Source: Methanococcoides methylutens
Lineage (GTDB): Archaea > Halobacteriota > Methanosarcinia > Methanosarcinales > Methanosarcinaceae
DNA: 64,000 bases
Assembly (NCBI RefSeq): GCF_000765475.1
Contig: NZ_JRHO01000009.1
Span: forward strand, 248,001 to 312,000
Direction of reading: 5' to 3'
Shown here: positions 1-9,916 of the stretch, piece after piece
Position numbering within the stretch: position 1 is the first letter of the stretch
Layout: each line of letters begins with the position of its first letter
Program-made: the position numbers and the translations under genes
The notes under the pieces: generated by a model
What the model was told of the DNA's origin: nothing
Database searches by the model: none
The model's input: the letters and a program-made list of their open reading frames with translations, nothing else

Positions 1-417
1 CTTCTTGTGGACTCAGCTTCTGAGCTTGCAAATGAGCTTAAGGATTCCGAGATGCCTGTGCGCCTGTTGATCGTGGACTCTCTCACGGCCCACTTCAGGG
101 CGGAGTATATCGGCAGGGGTACGCTTGCCGACAGGCAGCAGAAGCTTAACAAGCACCTTCATGGCATTCAGCGCTTTGGTGACCTGTTCAACTCCTGCGT
201 GGTTGTTACCAACCAGGTCATGTCCAAGCCGGATGCATTCTTTGGGGACCCCACCAAACCTATCGGCGGTCACATCCTGGGCCACACAGCCACCTTCAGG
301 CTGTACATCAGGAAGTCCAAGGGAGACAAGAGGATCGTCAAACTGGTGGACTCACCCAACCTTCCGGACGGGGAGGCCATCATGTCCATCACCACGGATG
401 GACTTGGTGATGCTTGA
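1..417 (+). CDS. radA: DNA repair and recombination protein RadA, C-terminal part
   Basis: Partial gene: the reading frame is already open at base 1 and ends with TGA at 415-417, leaving about 138 residues. The protein shows the end of the RecA/Rad51 ATPase core: the Walker B strand [12 protein letters not shown], the loop with [13 protein letters not shown], the VVVTNQV strand, the PIGGHILGH loop-2 region and the C-terminal RIVKLVDSP strand. RadA is the archaeal strand-exchange recombinase that forms filaments on single-stranded DNA in homologous recombination. The N-terminal helix-hairpin-helix and Walker A parts lie upstream of the window. Family assignment is secure. Confidence 0.95.
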   Translation, partial: LLVDSASELANELKDSEMPVRLLIVDSLTAHFRAEYIGRGTLADRQQKLNKHLHGIQRFGDLFNSCVVVTNQVMSKPDAFFGDPTKPIGGHILGHTATFRLYIRKSKGDKRIVKLVDSPNLPDGEAIMSITTDGLGDA

Positions 418-517
418 GATGAACTGATATTGAAGCTGGAACTTAAGTTGAATTTAATCTCATCTTAAGACAACCCTCAAGAATAAGTTTAAGATACCTT
501 CCGTCATATTTGAATAC

Positions 518-1201
518 ATGGTCTTCAAAGCCCTTGTAGTTGATATTGACGGAACTATAACCAATCACGACAGGACACTGGACCTTCGGGTCGCAAAGAA
601 ATTCCGTGAGCTCAGGGTTCCTGTCATCCTGTCCACAGGTAATCCTCTTTGTTACGTCCACGCTGTAGCCCGGCTCATCGGCATCAGCGGTATGGTCATT
701 GCAGAGAACGGTGGTGTTGTATCCACCGGTTTTGATAGTTCCTCCATCATAGCCGATGGCATGGAAGAATGTGAAGAGGCGTATGAACTGCTCTCTCGGT
801 ATTTTGATCTTGTAAAGCTCGATGCCACATATCGCAAGACCGAGGTCGTACTGCGCAGGGGCATGGATGTCTCACAGCTTCGCGAGATCGTTGAGGACAA
901 CGGCATGGGTGTGGAGATAATCGATACCGGCTATGCCGTTCATATCAAGAACAGTAATATGAACAAGGGTACAGGGCTTCACACAGTGGCCGAACTGATG
1001 GGTATTCAAGCCTCTGATTTCCTGGCAATAGGGGATTCCTGCAACGATGCTGAGATGATGCGTGAGGCAGGCCTTGGCATAGCTGTTGGCAATGCTGATG
1101 ATGAGGCCAGGCAGGCCGCATCCATGATAACGAAAGCCTCATTTGGTGAGGGTACGCTGGAGGCGATCGAATATGCTCTTTCCAATGGCCTGCTTGAATA
1201 A
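518..1201 (+). CDS. Phosphoglycolate phosphatase, archaeal HAD type
   Basis: A 227-residue HAD-superfamily hydrolase. Motif I is the N-terminal VVDIDGT, with the nucleophile Asp and the general acid Asp; motif II is ILSTGN near residue 39; the Lys of motif III lies in MNKGTG; motif IV is AIGDSCNDAEM near residue 172. Between them is a C2-type cap. Length and order match the archaeal phosphoglycolate phosphatase family, which dephosphorylates 2-phosphoglycolate; related sugar-phosphate or mannosyl-phosphate substrates cannot be excluded. It stands alone between radA and a convergent PRC-barrel gene, with the two stops 19 bases apart. Confidence 0.85.
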   Translation: MVFKALVVDIDGTITNHDRTLDLRVAKKFRELRVPVILSTGNPLCYVHAVARLIGISGMVIAENGGVVSTGFDSSSIIADGMEECEEAYELLSRYFDLVKLDATYRKTEVVLRRGMDVSQLREIVEDNGMGVEIIDTGYAVHIKNSNMNKGTGLHTVAELMGIQASDFLAIGDSCNDAEMMREAGLGIAVGNADDEARQAASMITKASFGEGTLEAIEYALSNGLLE

Positions 1202-1220
1202 AAGAAAAAAGTAAAGGACC

Positions 1221-1490
1221 TTACTGACGATCGTATGGGAGTCCCTTTGCCAGGACCTTGTCCACTACGATATAGTCCTTTATCGCGCTAACGGACTCAA
1301 AAGGTACAATAATGTACTGACCGTCCTTCTGGTACTTGGAAGTGTCAAGACCGATATCAGGCTTAACGATAAGGTCTTCCAGTTCTCCGGTCTTTCCATC
1401 CATTACGATGTTGTTCAATATGCCAAGCTCGGTTCCGTCAGTAGCCATTACCTGTTTGTTGGACAGGTTCTTTGCAAACACTTTTGCCAT
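1221..1490 (-). CDS. PRC-barrel domain protein
   Basis: An 89-residue single-domain protein. The pattern KQVMATDGTELGILNNIVMD followed by LIVKPD and IIVPFESV is the typical six-strand PRC-barrel, a small beta-barrel named after the photosynthetic reaction centre H subunit and RimM. Stand-alone archaeal PRC-barrel proteins are thought to mediate protein or RNA contacts, but no function is established. The gene reads convergently to the phosphatase gene and lies 32 bases downstream of the cdc48 stop, so it may be a separate unit or a read-through product of cdc48. Confidence 0.8.
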   Translation of the reverse strand: MAKVFAKNLSNKQVMATDGTELGILNNIVMDGKTGELEDLIVKPDIGLDTSKYQKDGQYIIVPFESVSAIKDYIVVDKVLAKGLPYDRQ

Positions 1491-1521
1491 CTTTCGTCTC
1501 CCTAAGTAATTAACAGATTAT

Positions 1522-3738
1522 TTACATATATCCCATATAAGAACTTGTTTCTTGTTTATGGGTGCTTCCCTTTAGCTTTTCCTGCATCTTGCCGTAGAAT
1601 TCAGCCATATCCTCGGTGATAGTAGGTTTGACCTTGCCCATTGCTGAAAGGAAATGACTCTTTTTCACAGACTCCGTTTCGAAGTTCTCACGCAGTGCAA
1701 GCATCACAGCTTCCCTGCATACGGCCTCGATATCAGCTCCCACATATCCTTCGGTCATTGCGGCAAGCTCTGTTATGCTGACCTCGCTGTCCAGTGGTAT
1801 ATTACGTGTGTGTATGTTGAATATGTTCTCCCTTCCTTCCATTGTGGAGTTGCCCACAAGGACGAGCCTGTCGAACCTTCCTGAGCGCATAAGTGCAGGG
1901 TCTATCATGTCCGGCCTGTTAGTGGCTGCAATTACCACTACCTCTTTCAGTGCTTCCAGTCCGTCCAGTTCGGTCAACAGTTGGTTCACGACCTGCTGTG
2001 AAGCCCTTCCGGTCTCGCTGTCTGCCATACGGGTGGTTGCAATGGAGTCTATCTCATCGAAGAATATGATGCATGGTGAGACCTGCCTTGCCTTTTTGAA
2101 TGTCTCACGGATCGCCTTTTCGGACTCTCCCACGAACTTGGAGATCATCTGTGGTCCCTTGATACTGATGAAGTTCGCATTGGACTCGTTGGCAACGGCC
2201 TGTGCAATAAGCGTCTTTCCGGTTCCCGGCGGGCCATAAAGGAGTATTCCCTTTGGTGCCTTGATGCCCATCTCCATTATCCTGTCAGGACGCTTGAGAG
2301 GCCATTCCACAGCCTCCACGATCTCCTGCTTTGCCTCATCAAGACCTCCGACATCATCCCATTTAATGGATGGGATCTCTACCAGCACTTCTCTCATTGC
2401 AGATGGTTCGACCTCTGTAAGTGCATCCTCCATGTCCTCTGTGGTGACTATAAGTTTCTCCAGGACCTCATCGGGTATCTCTTCCTCGTCCAGGTTGATC
2501 TCCGGTATGATCCTTCTTAAGGATCTCATGGAAGCTTCCTGTACAAGTGAAAGAAGGTCTGCACCCACGAATCCCTGGGTGTGGTCGGCCAGGTACTCAA
2601 GGTCAACATCCTCTGAAAGAGGCATTCCACGGGTGTGGATCTGCAAGATCTCCAGACGGTCATCGCTGTCAGGAACACCGATCTCGATCTCCCTGTCGAA
2701 CCTTCCAGGGCGTCGCAAAGCAGGATCAATGGAATCCACACGGTTGGTGGCACCGATAACTACGATCTGTCCCCTCTCTTCCATACCGTCCATAAGTGTG
2801 AGCAGCTGGGCAACCACCCTGCGCTCCACTTCCCCGGTTACGTTCTCACGTTTTGGTGCGATGGAGTCGATCTCATCTATGAATATAATAGAAGGTGCAT
2901 TCTCTGCAGCTTCTTCGAATATCTTTCTCAGGCGTTCCTCACTTTCTCCGTAGAACCTTCCCATGATCTCCGGTCCCGCAATGTAGAGGAAATTTGCCCT
3001 TGATTCGCCTGCAACAGCTTTCGCAATAAGCGTCTTTCCGGTACCCGGCGGGCCGTACAGTATTACTCCTTTTGGAGGCTCGATATTAAGACGCTGGAAT
3101 ATTTCATGATGCTTGAGGGGCAGCTCGATCATCTCGCGTACCCTCTGTATCTCATCACCAAGTCCGCCAATATCCTCATAGGCGATACCGCGGGCAGCGT
3201 CTTCATAACCCTTTGCAGGTTTCTGGCGCAGTTCGATCTCCGTATTTTCAGTAATGATAAGTATTCCCTCTTCAGGCGTTGTCTCAATAGCAACAAGAGG
3301 AATTGCCTGGTTACCCGGTGTTGGCTGTGTCATCGAACTTGTGATTGGAATGACATCACCTGCAACAAAGGGTTGTTTCAGGATATTATGTTTGATAATG
3401 GCCTGGATGTTTGTCCCGAATTCCATTGTAATTCCTTCGGGAGGTGCAAGTACTACCTTCTCCGCAGGGGTGACTTCTGCCCTTTTGATAAAGGCCCTTT
3501 CCCCTATTCCAACGCCGGCATTCTGCCGGGTGAACCCGTCAATGCGACCAATTCCCTGTCCCCAGTCCTGTCTGTCTGCACGCCAGACTTTTGCAGCCGT
3601 TGTTTTCTTGCCTTCTATCTTAACGATATCCCCTGGCGAAAGCTGCAAGCTGAGTAAAGTGCTCGGATCAAGCCTTATGATTCCACGCCCGAAATCGATC
3701 GGATGTGCTTTTTCTACTTTGATCTGTAGTTCTTCCAT
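1522..3738 (-). CDS. CDC48/VCP-type AAA+ unfoldase
   Basis: About 738 residues from the chosen ATG: a CDC48 N-domain (residues 1-180) and two AAA modules. The Walker A motif GPPGTGKT occurs twice (about 229-236 and 275 residues later), with Walker B IIFIDEID and IIFFDEID and second-region-of-homology arginines in both modules. CDC48 is the archaeal p97 homologue, which unfolds and extracts proteins, in archaea probably feeding the 20S proteasome. The C-terminus is YMGYM; the last three residues are close to, but not a strict match for, the HbYX proteasome-docking motif because the first position is Gly. The frame is open 30 codons further upstream, but homology starts at MEELQ; an ATG 9 bases upstream is an alternative. 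Confidence 0.95.
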   Translation of the reverse strand: MEELQIKVEKAHPIDFGRGIIRLDPSTLLSLQLSPGDIVKIEGKKTTAAKVWRADRQDWGQGIGRIDGFTRQNAGVGIGERAFIKRAEVTPAEKVVLAPPEGITMEFGTNIQAIIKHNILKQPFVAGDVIPITSSMTQPTPGNQAIPLVAIETTPEEGILIITENTEIELRQKPAKGYEDAARGIAYEDIGGLGDEIQRVREMIELPLKHHEIFQRLNIEPPKGVILYGPPGTGKTLIAKAVAGESRANFLYIAGPEIMGRFYGESEERLRKIFEEAAENAPSIIFIDEIDSIAPKRENVTGEVERRVVAQLLTLMDGMEERGQIVVIGATNRVDSIDPALRRPGRFDREIEIGVPDSDDRLEILQIHTRGMPLSEDVDLEYLADHTQGFVGADLLSLVQEASMRSLRRIIPEINLDEEEIPDEVLEKLIVTTEDMEDALTEVEPSAMREVLVEIPSIKWDDVGGLDEAKQEIVEAVEWPLKRPDRIMEMGIKAPKGILLYGPPGTGKTLIAQAVANESNANFISIKGPQMISKFVGESEKAIRETFKKARQVSPCIIFFDEIDSIATTRMADSETGRASQQVVNQLLTELDGLEALKEVVVIAATNRPDMIDPALMRSGRFDRLVLVGNSTMEGRENIFNIHTRNIPLDSEVSITELAAMTEGYVGADIEAVCREAVMLALRENFETESVKKSHFLSAMGKVKPTITEDMAEFYGKMQEKLKGSTHKQETSSYMGYM

Positions 3739-3905
3739 TGGTCTCATCCTTAATTGTTTTACTATTTTATTCTGTCCAAGGCATAAATAATATCTGGTTC
3801 TATGCCATGCTTTTGCATTCCAATACATCCGTTTATGGGTATTGGTATGCCAGCAATATGAAACTAAAAAAGACCTTGATACGTTTCCCCGTGTTCAGTC
3901 TCTGA

Positions 3906-4805
3906 TTAAATCTTAAGGAACTCTTCAAGCCCCTGCTTAAGGTCCACCTTCGGTACAAAACCAAGTTCCTGTGCCTTTGAAATATCTGCAACACTGTGGC
4001 GGATGTCTCCTGCCAGTGGTTCTTTGTGCTCGACCTCAACATCTTTTTTAAAGAGTTCTATAATGATGCTCGCAAGCTCATTGATCGTGGTACTCTTGCC
4101 GGTCGCTGCGTTGAACACTTCCCCAACAGCCTCTTCTTTGTCAATGACAAGTTCCACCATGTTGACAATATCATGCACTGAGATAAAGTCCCTTGTCTGC
4201 TTCCCATCGCCAAAAGCCATCGGGTTCTGACTGTTTCTTACTCTCTCCATGAACTTTGAGATGACTCCAGAATAGGGATTTGAAGGGTCCTGCCGGGGGC
4301 TGTATATGTTGAATGGTCGTATGCATGTAGTGGGTAACCCGTATGCCCTGTTGTACATGAGGCAATATTTTTCACCTGAGAGCTTGCTGGCACCATATGG
4401 TGAAAGAGGGTCTTGCGGGTGCTCCTCGCTGATCGGCACTTCTACAGGGTTTCCATATACTGCAGCTGAACTGAAATATACGAACCTCTCAAGATCTGCA
4501 TCCCTTGACGCCTCGAGCAGGTTAAGTGTGCCTATTACATTGTTCTGTGCATCGAAAAAAGGTTCCTCCATAGACCTTGCAACGCTGATCTGAGCAGCGG
4601 TGTGTATAAGTATGTCGGAATTCTTCACAAGATCCGAAACATCGTCCTGGATGTCGATCTTTACCACTTCCACATTTTCAGGCACATCTTCCCGTGTGGT
4701 GGATGAATGATTGTCCACTACAACAACTTCATTGTCTTCATGGAATCGATCAACAAGGTAGCTTCCGACCTGTCCCAGGCCTCCTGTTATGAGGATCCTT
4801 TGCAT
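3906..4805 (-). CDS. NAD-dependent sugar epimerase/dehydratase (UDP-glucose 4-epimerase-like)
   Basis: A 299-residue extended short-chain dehydrogenase. The N-terminal Rossmann motif ITGGLGQVGSYL binds NAD, followed by DIQD and HTAAQ; the catalytic YxxxK is in SPYGASKLSGEKYC near residue 145, preceded by YFSSAAVYG. The downstream RPFNIYSPRQDPSNPYSGV and FISVHDIV segments are typical of GalE and WbpP-like enzymes acting on UDP-hexoses. The likely role is surface glycan or lipid sugar synthesis; the exact substrate cannot be read from sequence. It stands alone, upstream of cdc48 on the same strand with a gap of about 165 bases. Confidence 0.85.
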   Translation of the reverse strand: MQRILITGGLGQVGSYLVDRFHEDNEVVVVDNHSSTTREDVPENVEVVKIDIQDDVSDLVKNSDILIHTAAQISVARSMEEPFFDAQNNVIGTLNLLEASRDADLERFVYFSSAAVYGNPVEVPISEEHPQDPLSPYGASKLSGEKYCLMYNRAYGLPTTCIRPFNIYSPRQDPSNPYSGVISKFMERVRNSQNPMAFGDGKQTRDFISVHDIVNMVELVIDKEEAVGEVFNAATGKSTTINELASIIIELFKKDVEVEHKEPLAGDIRHSVADISKAQELGFVPKVDLKQGLEEFLKI

Positions 4806-5386
4806 AATATGTACAACGGGTGCTTCATTTATAATTATTTGGGATGTGTGGTCTCTTATGGTGTATAATCATGATAAAAATGAGTACATTAAAAATTCAT
4901 TCGCAATGTCCATATGCTATTATTTTATTATTATATATTATAAAAGATGCTTCAATTTCGCGATAAAATCTGTGTTTCTTAAAAAAAAGGTTGTGGTGGT
5001 ACGACTTTGGTGGCATGGGAGGAGCAGAATGTGCGAACGGTGGGACTATGGGGGTGTTCCACCTATCCCCTATTCTTTGTTTCATGTTGTTTCATCTATT
5101 TTCTTCATTTTATTAAAATCGGTTAGATGTCATAATTATCATAATAGTCACATACAAAAAACATTCGACACGCTAATATACTATTGCTATGTAGTGGGGG
5201 CTAGCGTACGATCAATGCTATTGCGTTGTACAGTGGTATTATCGTACGAGAAAAACGTTCTTTGTTTCGTCATTTATATGACCGAATCGGGGGACATATC
5301 CAGTCCCCCTTCATCCCCTCTATTTTTGAGAACTTTGACTCAGGTCATTAGTTTATGAATTATAAAAGAAAAAAGTGAAAAGAGCT
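4806..5386. other. Intergenic region of 581 bases with three inverted repeats, no convincing gene
   Basis: An AT-rich stretch between the epimerase and nikR. It holds three stem-forming repeats: GGTGGGAC with GTTCCACC near 5039-5063, CGTACGAT at 5205-5212 with ATCGTACG at 5241-5248, and a perfect seven-base GGGGGAC/GTCCCCC stem with a seven-base loop at 5289-5309. A plus-strand reading frame runs through most of it, but its protein is low-complexity, without recognisable motifs, and unlike the neighbouring genes in codon use. A small RNA is possible but unproven. Confidence 0.5.
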
Positions 5387-5809
5387 TCAGATCTTTTCTG
5401 CCGGTGGTGCTGTATTGAGCTTAACGTATTTGACACCTTTAAGCGCCATGAGCCTCTCATCCATATCCTTTACATGCTCCCCTTCCCCATCAAATATTAT
5501 TACTTCAAGGCAATTGTCATGGTCAAGGTGGATGTGTACGGAGGATTTTATAAGTTCTGAATAATCGTGCTGGATATCTGCAATAGCATTGGAAAGTCCT
5601 CTTTTTGTATGGTCATATATCACTGTGATGGTGCCAACACGGCGTCCCCTTATGTCGCTCATCCATTCGTACTGGTTTATGTAGTTCCGAATGGCATCTC
5701 TGATCCCCTCGGAGCGGGATGAATATCCTCTGCGTTCAATGATCGAGTCAAATTTGGTCAGAAGGTTGTCTGGAAGTGACACCCCTATTCTCATAAGTTC
5801 CTGTTCCAT
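5387..5809 (-). CDS. nikR: Nickel-responsive transcriptional regulator NikR family
   Basis: A 140-residue protein with an N-terminal ribbon-helix-helix ([18 protein letters not shown], then [14 protein letters not shown]) and a C-terminal ACT-like nickel-binding domain. The segment [11 protein letters not shown] keeps the two histidines and the cysteine that form the square-planar nickel site of E. coli NikR; the fourth ligand is the His in YDHTKRG. NikR normally represses nickel uptake when nickel is plentiful, which makes sense in a methanogen needing F430 and hydrogenase or CODH nickel. Start at ATG 5809 is chosen because GGTGA lies 6 bases upstream; the frame is open further. It is divergent from purC. 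Confidence 0.9.
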   Translation of the reverse strand: MEQELMRIGVSLPDNLLTKFDSIIERRGYSSRSEGIRDAIRNYINQYEWMSDIRGRRVGTITVIYDHTKRGLSNAIADIQHDYSELIKSSVHIHLDHDNCLEVIIFDGEGEHVKDMDERLMALKGVKYVKLNTAPPAEKI

Positions 5810-5962
5810 TTTTTCACCTAATCGCGTAATTGGCATAAAAGGTAATAACATTATGTATCATTTTTCTTATGTTTGTTGCGTTTCTGTCCTAAAAATTACA
5901 CATGGCACACGTATTTATATTCAGCATTCCTATATAGTAGTTAAAATCCGGAGATGAATTTC

Positions 5963-6673
5963 ATGAAAACGGAAGAACTTTACTCAGGCAAAGCTAAGAC
6001 CATCTACAAGACTGACAACCCCTCTGAGCTTATTTCAGAGTTCAGAGACAGTCTCACCGCTTTTGACGGAAAGAAGAAGAGCGAGGCAGCAAAGAAAGGC
6101 TATTACAACGCCCAGATCTCAAGGAAGATCTTCGAGATGCTTGAGGAAGAAGGTATCAAGACTCACTATCTTGGCATGGTATCCGACACAGAGATGCTCG
6201 TGAAGAAAGTGGAGATCGTTCTCATAGAAGTAATTCCAAGGAACATTGCAGCAGGTTCTATCACACGCAAGTATCCAATAGAAGAGGGTACTGTTTTCAA
6301 GGAACCGGTGCTGGTATTTGATTACAAGAGTGACGAGTATGCCGATCCGATGATCAACGATGATATTGCTGTCGCAATGGGCATTGCAACCCGCGAAGAG
6401 ATCGACTACATACGCAGTATGGCATTCAAGATCAACGACATCCTTAAGAGTTACTTCGAAAGCAAAGGTTTCCTGCTTCCTGACTTCAAACTGGAGTTCG
6501 GAAGGGTGGATGGAGAGATCGTACTTGCAGACGAGATCTCATGTGACACCTGCAGGTTCTGGGATGTCGAGACCGGAGCGTCCATGGATAAGGATATATT
6601 CAGGTTTGACAAGGGTGACCTTTCAAAAGCATATGAAGAGGTTGCACGTCGCCTTGTCCCTGAGATCTTCTGA
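5963..6673 (+). CDS. purC: Phosphoribosylaminoimidazole-succinocarboxamide synthase
   Basis: A 236-residue SAICAR synthase, which joins CAIR and aspartate with ATP in purine synthesis. Visible family features are the start [50 protein letters not shown], and the C-terminal [14 protein letters not shown]. An ATG nine bases upstream is immediately preceded by GGAG with no spacing, whereas the second ATG at 5963 has that GGAG at a proper nine-base distance, so 5963 is the likely start. A TATATAG-like element near 5932 may be the promoter. The downstream FAD gene begins seven bases after the stop and is probably cotranscribed. Confidence 0.93.
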   Translation: MKTEELYSGKAKTIYKTDNPSELISEFRDSLTAFDGKKKSEAAKKGYYNAQISRKIFEMLEEEGIKTHYLGMVSDTEMLVKKVEIVLIEVIPRNIAAGSITRKYPIEEGTVFKEPVLVFDYKSDEYADPMINDDIAVAMGIATREEIDYIRSMAFKINDILKSYFESKGFLLPDFKLEFGRVDGEIVLADEISCDTCRFWDVETGASMDKDIFRFDKGDLSKAYEEVARRLVPEIF

Positions 6674-6680
6674 GGGGTAA

Positions 6681-8114
6681 ATGGTAAAATATGATGTCAT
6701 CGTGGTCGGAGCCGGCGCAAGCGGGCTGCTGACCGCACTTACATTATCCAAGCATGGCAAGAAAGTGCTCGTGCTTGAAAAGATGCATGATGTGGGGGGA
6801 AACTGCAACAGCTATACGGTAGATGGTTATCAGGTGGACACCGGTCCTCATGCTATCACTCATCTTGTAGAGGGGCCGCTCAGGCGCCTGATGGATAATT
6901 ATTTTGATTACCAGCCGGTCTTTGAGAACTATGGTCACTATTATGTGAGGACAGAGGACCGTTTCCTTAAGGTTCCATCCACTATCCGTGACTTCGTGAC
7001 CTTTGATGTGTTCCCAAGGCTTGATCGCCTTGCTATCACTCAGTCCATCACAAAGGCCCTTACTCTTTCCTCGTTCGGTGTCGATCTCTCAAGACAGTCT
7101 GTTTCTGACTCCCTTCCGGCAAATCTCTCAAAGGAGACCTATGAGTTTGCAGATGCGATCTCCTATTTCCTTTCAGGTCGCTCCATGAGTGAGACCTCTG
7201 CTCAGAGAGTACTTGCAGGCAGCAGTTTTGTCAGGGATAGTGTAACACAGGAGCAATTCGAGGAATTCATAAAAGAAGAGAAAGTACCACGCCCGGAGTC
7301 AATTCTCCAGTCCGTCCTGCCTTCGAATTTGCACACATCCCTTCATTCAAGGATCAACAATGTTTCCAGTCTTGGGAGGCTTGCGACCAACAAGGTCCAT
7401 GTATCCCAGGGCTATCCTCGTAAAGGGCTAAAGGCACTGCTTAATGCGATCCTTTATTCGCTTCCTTCATCTGTGGAGATCAAGACGGGGTGCAAGGTGG
7501 AGCGCATACTTACAAAGGAAGGGAAAGCATATGGTGTTGAAGCGGATACGATCTATGAGAGCGATCTTGTGATATACACAGGCTTTGCATCATCTTTACC
7601 ATCCCTTATGGAGGATCTGCCTTCATCATATCTGGAACTTCTGGATGGCATCGTTCATAGCAAAAGCCTTACTGTATGGCTGGGTCTTGACAGGGTCATG
7701 GATGAGTTCAATTACATGGGCTCAGAGATCTGGTTCAAGGACACCCCGTATTGGGCCATGCCAATCAGTAATTATGATGCATCTCTTGCTCCAAAGGACA
7801 AACAACTTGTTGGTTTTGCTTTCTTCCTTGATGAGAAAGAGGACATAAAAAAAGGAATAAAAAATGCTTATGAGACCATCTACAGTGCGATCCCTTCTAT
7901 ACAGGACCGCGTGGAAATGAACCACGATCAGTTACTTGTGCCCGAAAAGGCAGCAGTGACAATTGATGGTAAATTTGCTGATATCCGCTCCCCTGTTAAG
8001 AACCTGTACATTGCAGGAACGGATACTGACAAGCGCAGCATGGGTGTTACCCGAGCTGCTTATTCTGTCATTGAATTATTGAAAGTACTGAACGAGGACG
8101 GTAATCTTCACTGA
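6681..8114 (+). CDS. Phytoene desaturase-like FAD/NAD(P) oxidoreductase
   Basis: A 477-residue flavoprotein with an N-terminal dinucleotide-binding motif GAGASGLLTALTLSKHG, the GDxxG-like ending KMHDVGGNCNSY and VDTGPHAI, and a C-terminal ADIRSPVKNLYIAGTDTD FAD motif. This layout is that of the CrtI/amine-oxidase family (phytoene desaturase, carotenoid isomerase). Methanogens of this group have several such proteins, some proposed to act on isoprenoid lipids; the substrate is unknown. The gene starts seven bases after purC and ends immediately beside the convergent DUF47 gene. Confidence 0.75.
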   Translation: MVKYDVIVVGAGASGLLTALTLSKHGKKVLVLEKMHDVGGNCNSYTVDGYQVDTGPHAITHLVEGPLRRLMDNYFDYQPVFENYGHYYVRTEDRFLKVPSTIRDFVTFDVFPRLDRLAITQSITKALTLSSFGVDLSRQSVSDSLPANLSKETYEFADAISYFLSGRSMSETSAQRVLAGSSFVRDSVTQEQFEEFIKEEKVPRPESILQSVLPSNLHTSLHSRINNVSSLGRLATNKVHVSQGYPRKGLKALLNAILYSLPSSVEIKTGCKVERILTKEGKAYGVEADTIYESDLVIYTGFASSLPSLMEDLPSSYLELLDGIVHSKSLTVWLGLDRVMDEFNYMGSEIWFKDTPYWAMPISNYDASLAPKDKQLVGFAFFLDEKEDIKKGIKNAYETIYSAIPSIQDRVEMNHDQLLVPEKAAVTIDGKFADIRSPVKNLYIAGTDTDKRSMGVTRAAYSVIELLKVLNEDGNLH

Positions 8115-8804
8115 TTACCGTCTGAGTATCATTGTCCTTAGCCTGTCGGCTGCATGCTCTGCCTTGTCTGCGATATCTGCAATAGTACGCACAAGTTCTA
8201 CAAGGTGGAACACTCCCACAGCACCCAGCTCTTCTTCATGTGAGTATATCTCTTTGAGGAGATCTTTCTCGATGAGGTCTACTCTGTGCTCCATTTCTTC
8301 AATAGTAGGTACCAGTATCAGGGATTCTTCCACCTCACGTTTACTGAAGGACGTCTCCAGGAGCTCGCTTAATGAATCCACCAGCTTCTCGTATGCTTCG
8401 ACTGTCTCAAGTGTAAGTGCTGATAGCTCACAGAGTTTTGTTTTAATTGGGGCCGGCATATCGCAGGGTCTCAATGTCAATATAAATGCAGCTTCCTGTG
8501 CCACATCTGCAATGGAGTCCTGCGGCTTAAGGAAATTGAGCAGATCTTCTGCTTTTACAGGCAGCATAATGGAAGATGATAGCTGTCCCCTGATGGTCTG
8601 CTTAATGATGTCTGCCTCATGTTCGATACCGTCTATCTGATGGCTTAGCTCTTCCACAAGTGGCATGTTACTACAGTATGCATTGACTGCCTGGTCCAGT
8701 ATCCTTACGGTTTCCACTCCCTTGGATGCATGCAGGTAGAGTGGTTTGAATGGTGATCTTGCGAACACGTCAAGTACAGAACGTATGTATTCCATTTTCT
8801 TCAT
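8115..8804 (-). CDS. DUF47 phosphate-transport accessory protein (PhoU-like)
   Basis: About 229 residues, almost all helical, with PhoU-like metal-binding patterns: [22 protein letters not shown] near residue 50 and [19 protein letters not shown] in the second half. DUF47 proteins partner PiT phosphate transporters and are thought to regulate them. The start is ATG 8804, which overlaps the TGA of the upstream PiT gene as ATGA, with a G-rich ribosome-binding site just upstream; this overlap supports translational coupling. The coupled transporter is strong context for the assignment. Confidence 0.88.
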   Translation of the reverse strand: MKKMEYIRSVLDVFARSPFKPLYLHASKGVETVRILDQAVNAYCSNMPLVEELSHQIDGIEHEADIIKQTIRGQLSSSIMLPVKAEDLLNFLKPQDSIADVAQEAAFILTLRPCDMPAPIKTKLCELSALTLETVEAYEKLVDSLSELLETSFSKREVEESLILVPTIEEMEHRVDLIEKDLLKEIYSHEEELGAVGVFHLVELVRTIADIADKAEHAADRLRTMILRR

Positions 8805-9841
8805 AATCCAACCCCCAATAATGCCACGAAGACAAGTGCCGATGTAAGTGCTGCAACAGGCACTGTGATGATCCATGACATAACGATCTTTCCTATAACA
8901 CTAAGATCAACAGCAGCAAGACCTCCTGCGAGTCCGACACCAATTACTGAGCCCACAAGGGTGTGGGTGGTGGAGATGGGCAGGGAACTATAGCTGTGAA
9001 GAACGACAACGGATGCAGTTGCAAATTCTGCTGAGAATCCCCTTGTAGGGGTAAGTTCGGTTATCTTTGTACCAATGGTCTCGATCACACGGTATCCCCA
9101 TGTTGCAAGTCCGATCACCATTCCTATAGCACCAACAATAAGTACCCATATAGGCACCGCTGCTTCTGCTAAGTTAAGTGCATTAAGACCTGCATAGAGT
9201 GGTCCAACAGCATTTGCAACATCGTTAGAACCATGTGCGAACGCAATGAAACAGGCGGTTCCGACCTGCAGAAATACGAACTTCTTCTCGATGTGGTACG
9301 GGTTCTCCGCTTTTTGCAGTAGTAGTACTCGGATAACTGAGAATATCAGATATGCCAATACAGCTCCCAGAACAGGAGATACCAGCCAGCTGCCTACGAT
9401 TTTCATCAGCACTGCCCAGTTGATGTCTGAGAGTAAAATAATGTCCTGGTATACTGCAACAATTCCAAATCCAAGGACAGCTCCTACGATAGAATGTGTT
9501 GTCGATACCGGCAGATTATAAAATGTAGCAAATGTGATCCAGAATCCTGCTGCAAGAATTGCTGCAAGCATCCCGATCGCCACAAGGTTCGGATCGATCG
9601 CCTTTATGGCATCAATGGGCACAATTCCTTTTGCAATGGTGGATGTGACCCTCTTTCCGAAGAAAACAGCTCCGACAAACTCAAAGACACCAGCTACTAT
9701 AATTACCTGTTTGAGTGAGAGCGCTCCGCTTCCAACCGATGTTCCCATAGCATTAGCAAGGTCATTGGCCCCTATGTTCCAGGCCATATAAAGACCTGCG
9801 AGCACTAATAAAACCACAATTGGGTTGAATAATTCTATCAT
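8801..9841 (-). CDS. PiT-family inorganic phosphate transporter
   Basis: About 346 residues with around ten hydrophobic segments. The two duplicated PiT signatures are visible: [23 protein letters not shown] near the N-terminus and [20 protein letters not shown] in the second half, plus the paired [16 protein letters not shown] and [16 protein letters not shown] repeats. PiT carriers import phosphate, often as metal-phosphate, with a cation. ATG 9841 is chosen since AGGAAG lies a few bases upstream; an ATG nine codons earlier is in frame. It forms a two-gene unit with the DUF47 gene. Confidence 0.95.
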   Translation of the reverse strand: MIELFNPIVVLLVLAGLYMAWNIGANDLANAMGTSVGSGALSLKQVIIVAGVFEFVGAVFFGKRVTSTIAKGIVPIDAIKAIDPNLVAIGMLAAILAAGFWITFATFYNLPVSTTHSIVGAVLGFGIVAVYQDIILLSDINWAVLMKIVGSWLVSPVLGAVLAYLIFSVIRVLLLQKAENPYHIEKKFVFLQVGTACFIAFAHGSNDVANAVGPLYAGLNALNLAEAAVPIWVLIVGAIGMVIGLATWGYRVIETIGTKITELTPTRGFSAEFATASVVVLHSYSSLPISTTHTLVGSVIGVGLAGGLAAVDLSVIGKIVMSWIITVPVAALTSALVFVALLGVGL

Positions 9842-9916
9842 ACTACTCTTCCTGATCTTAGTCTTCACGCCGTTAAGGTTACATCTGTTATAAATGTATC
9901 AATACTCATTTTTTAC

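Noticed and set aside
2261-2953. Long plus-strand frame antisense to cdc48
   Set aside because: Serine-rich shadow of the highly conserved AAA ATPase; no independent support.
4789-5358. A 189-codon plus-strand open frame in the intergenic region upstream of nikR
   Set aside because: No motif, overlaps the epimerase start, low-complexity Tyr/Ser/Ile-rich product, no ribosome-binding site; the region holds inverted repeats instead.
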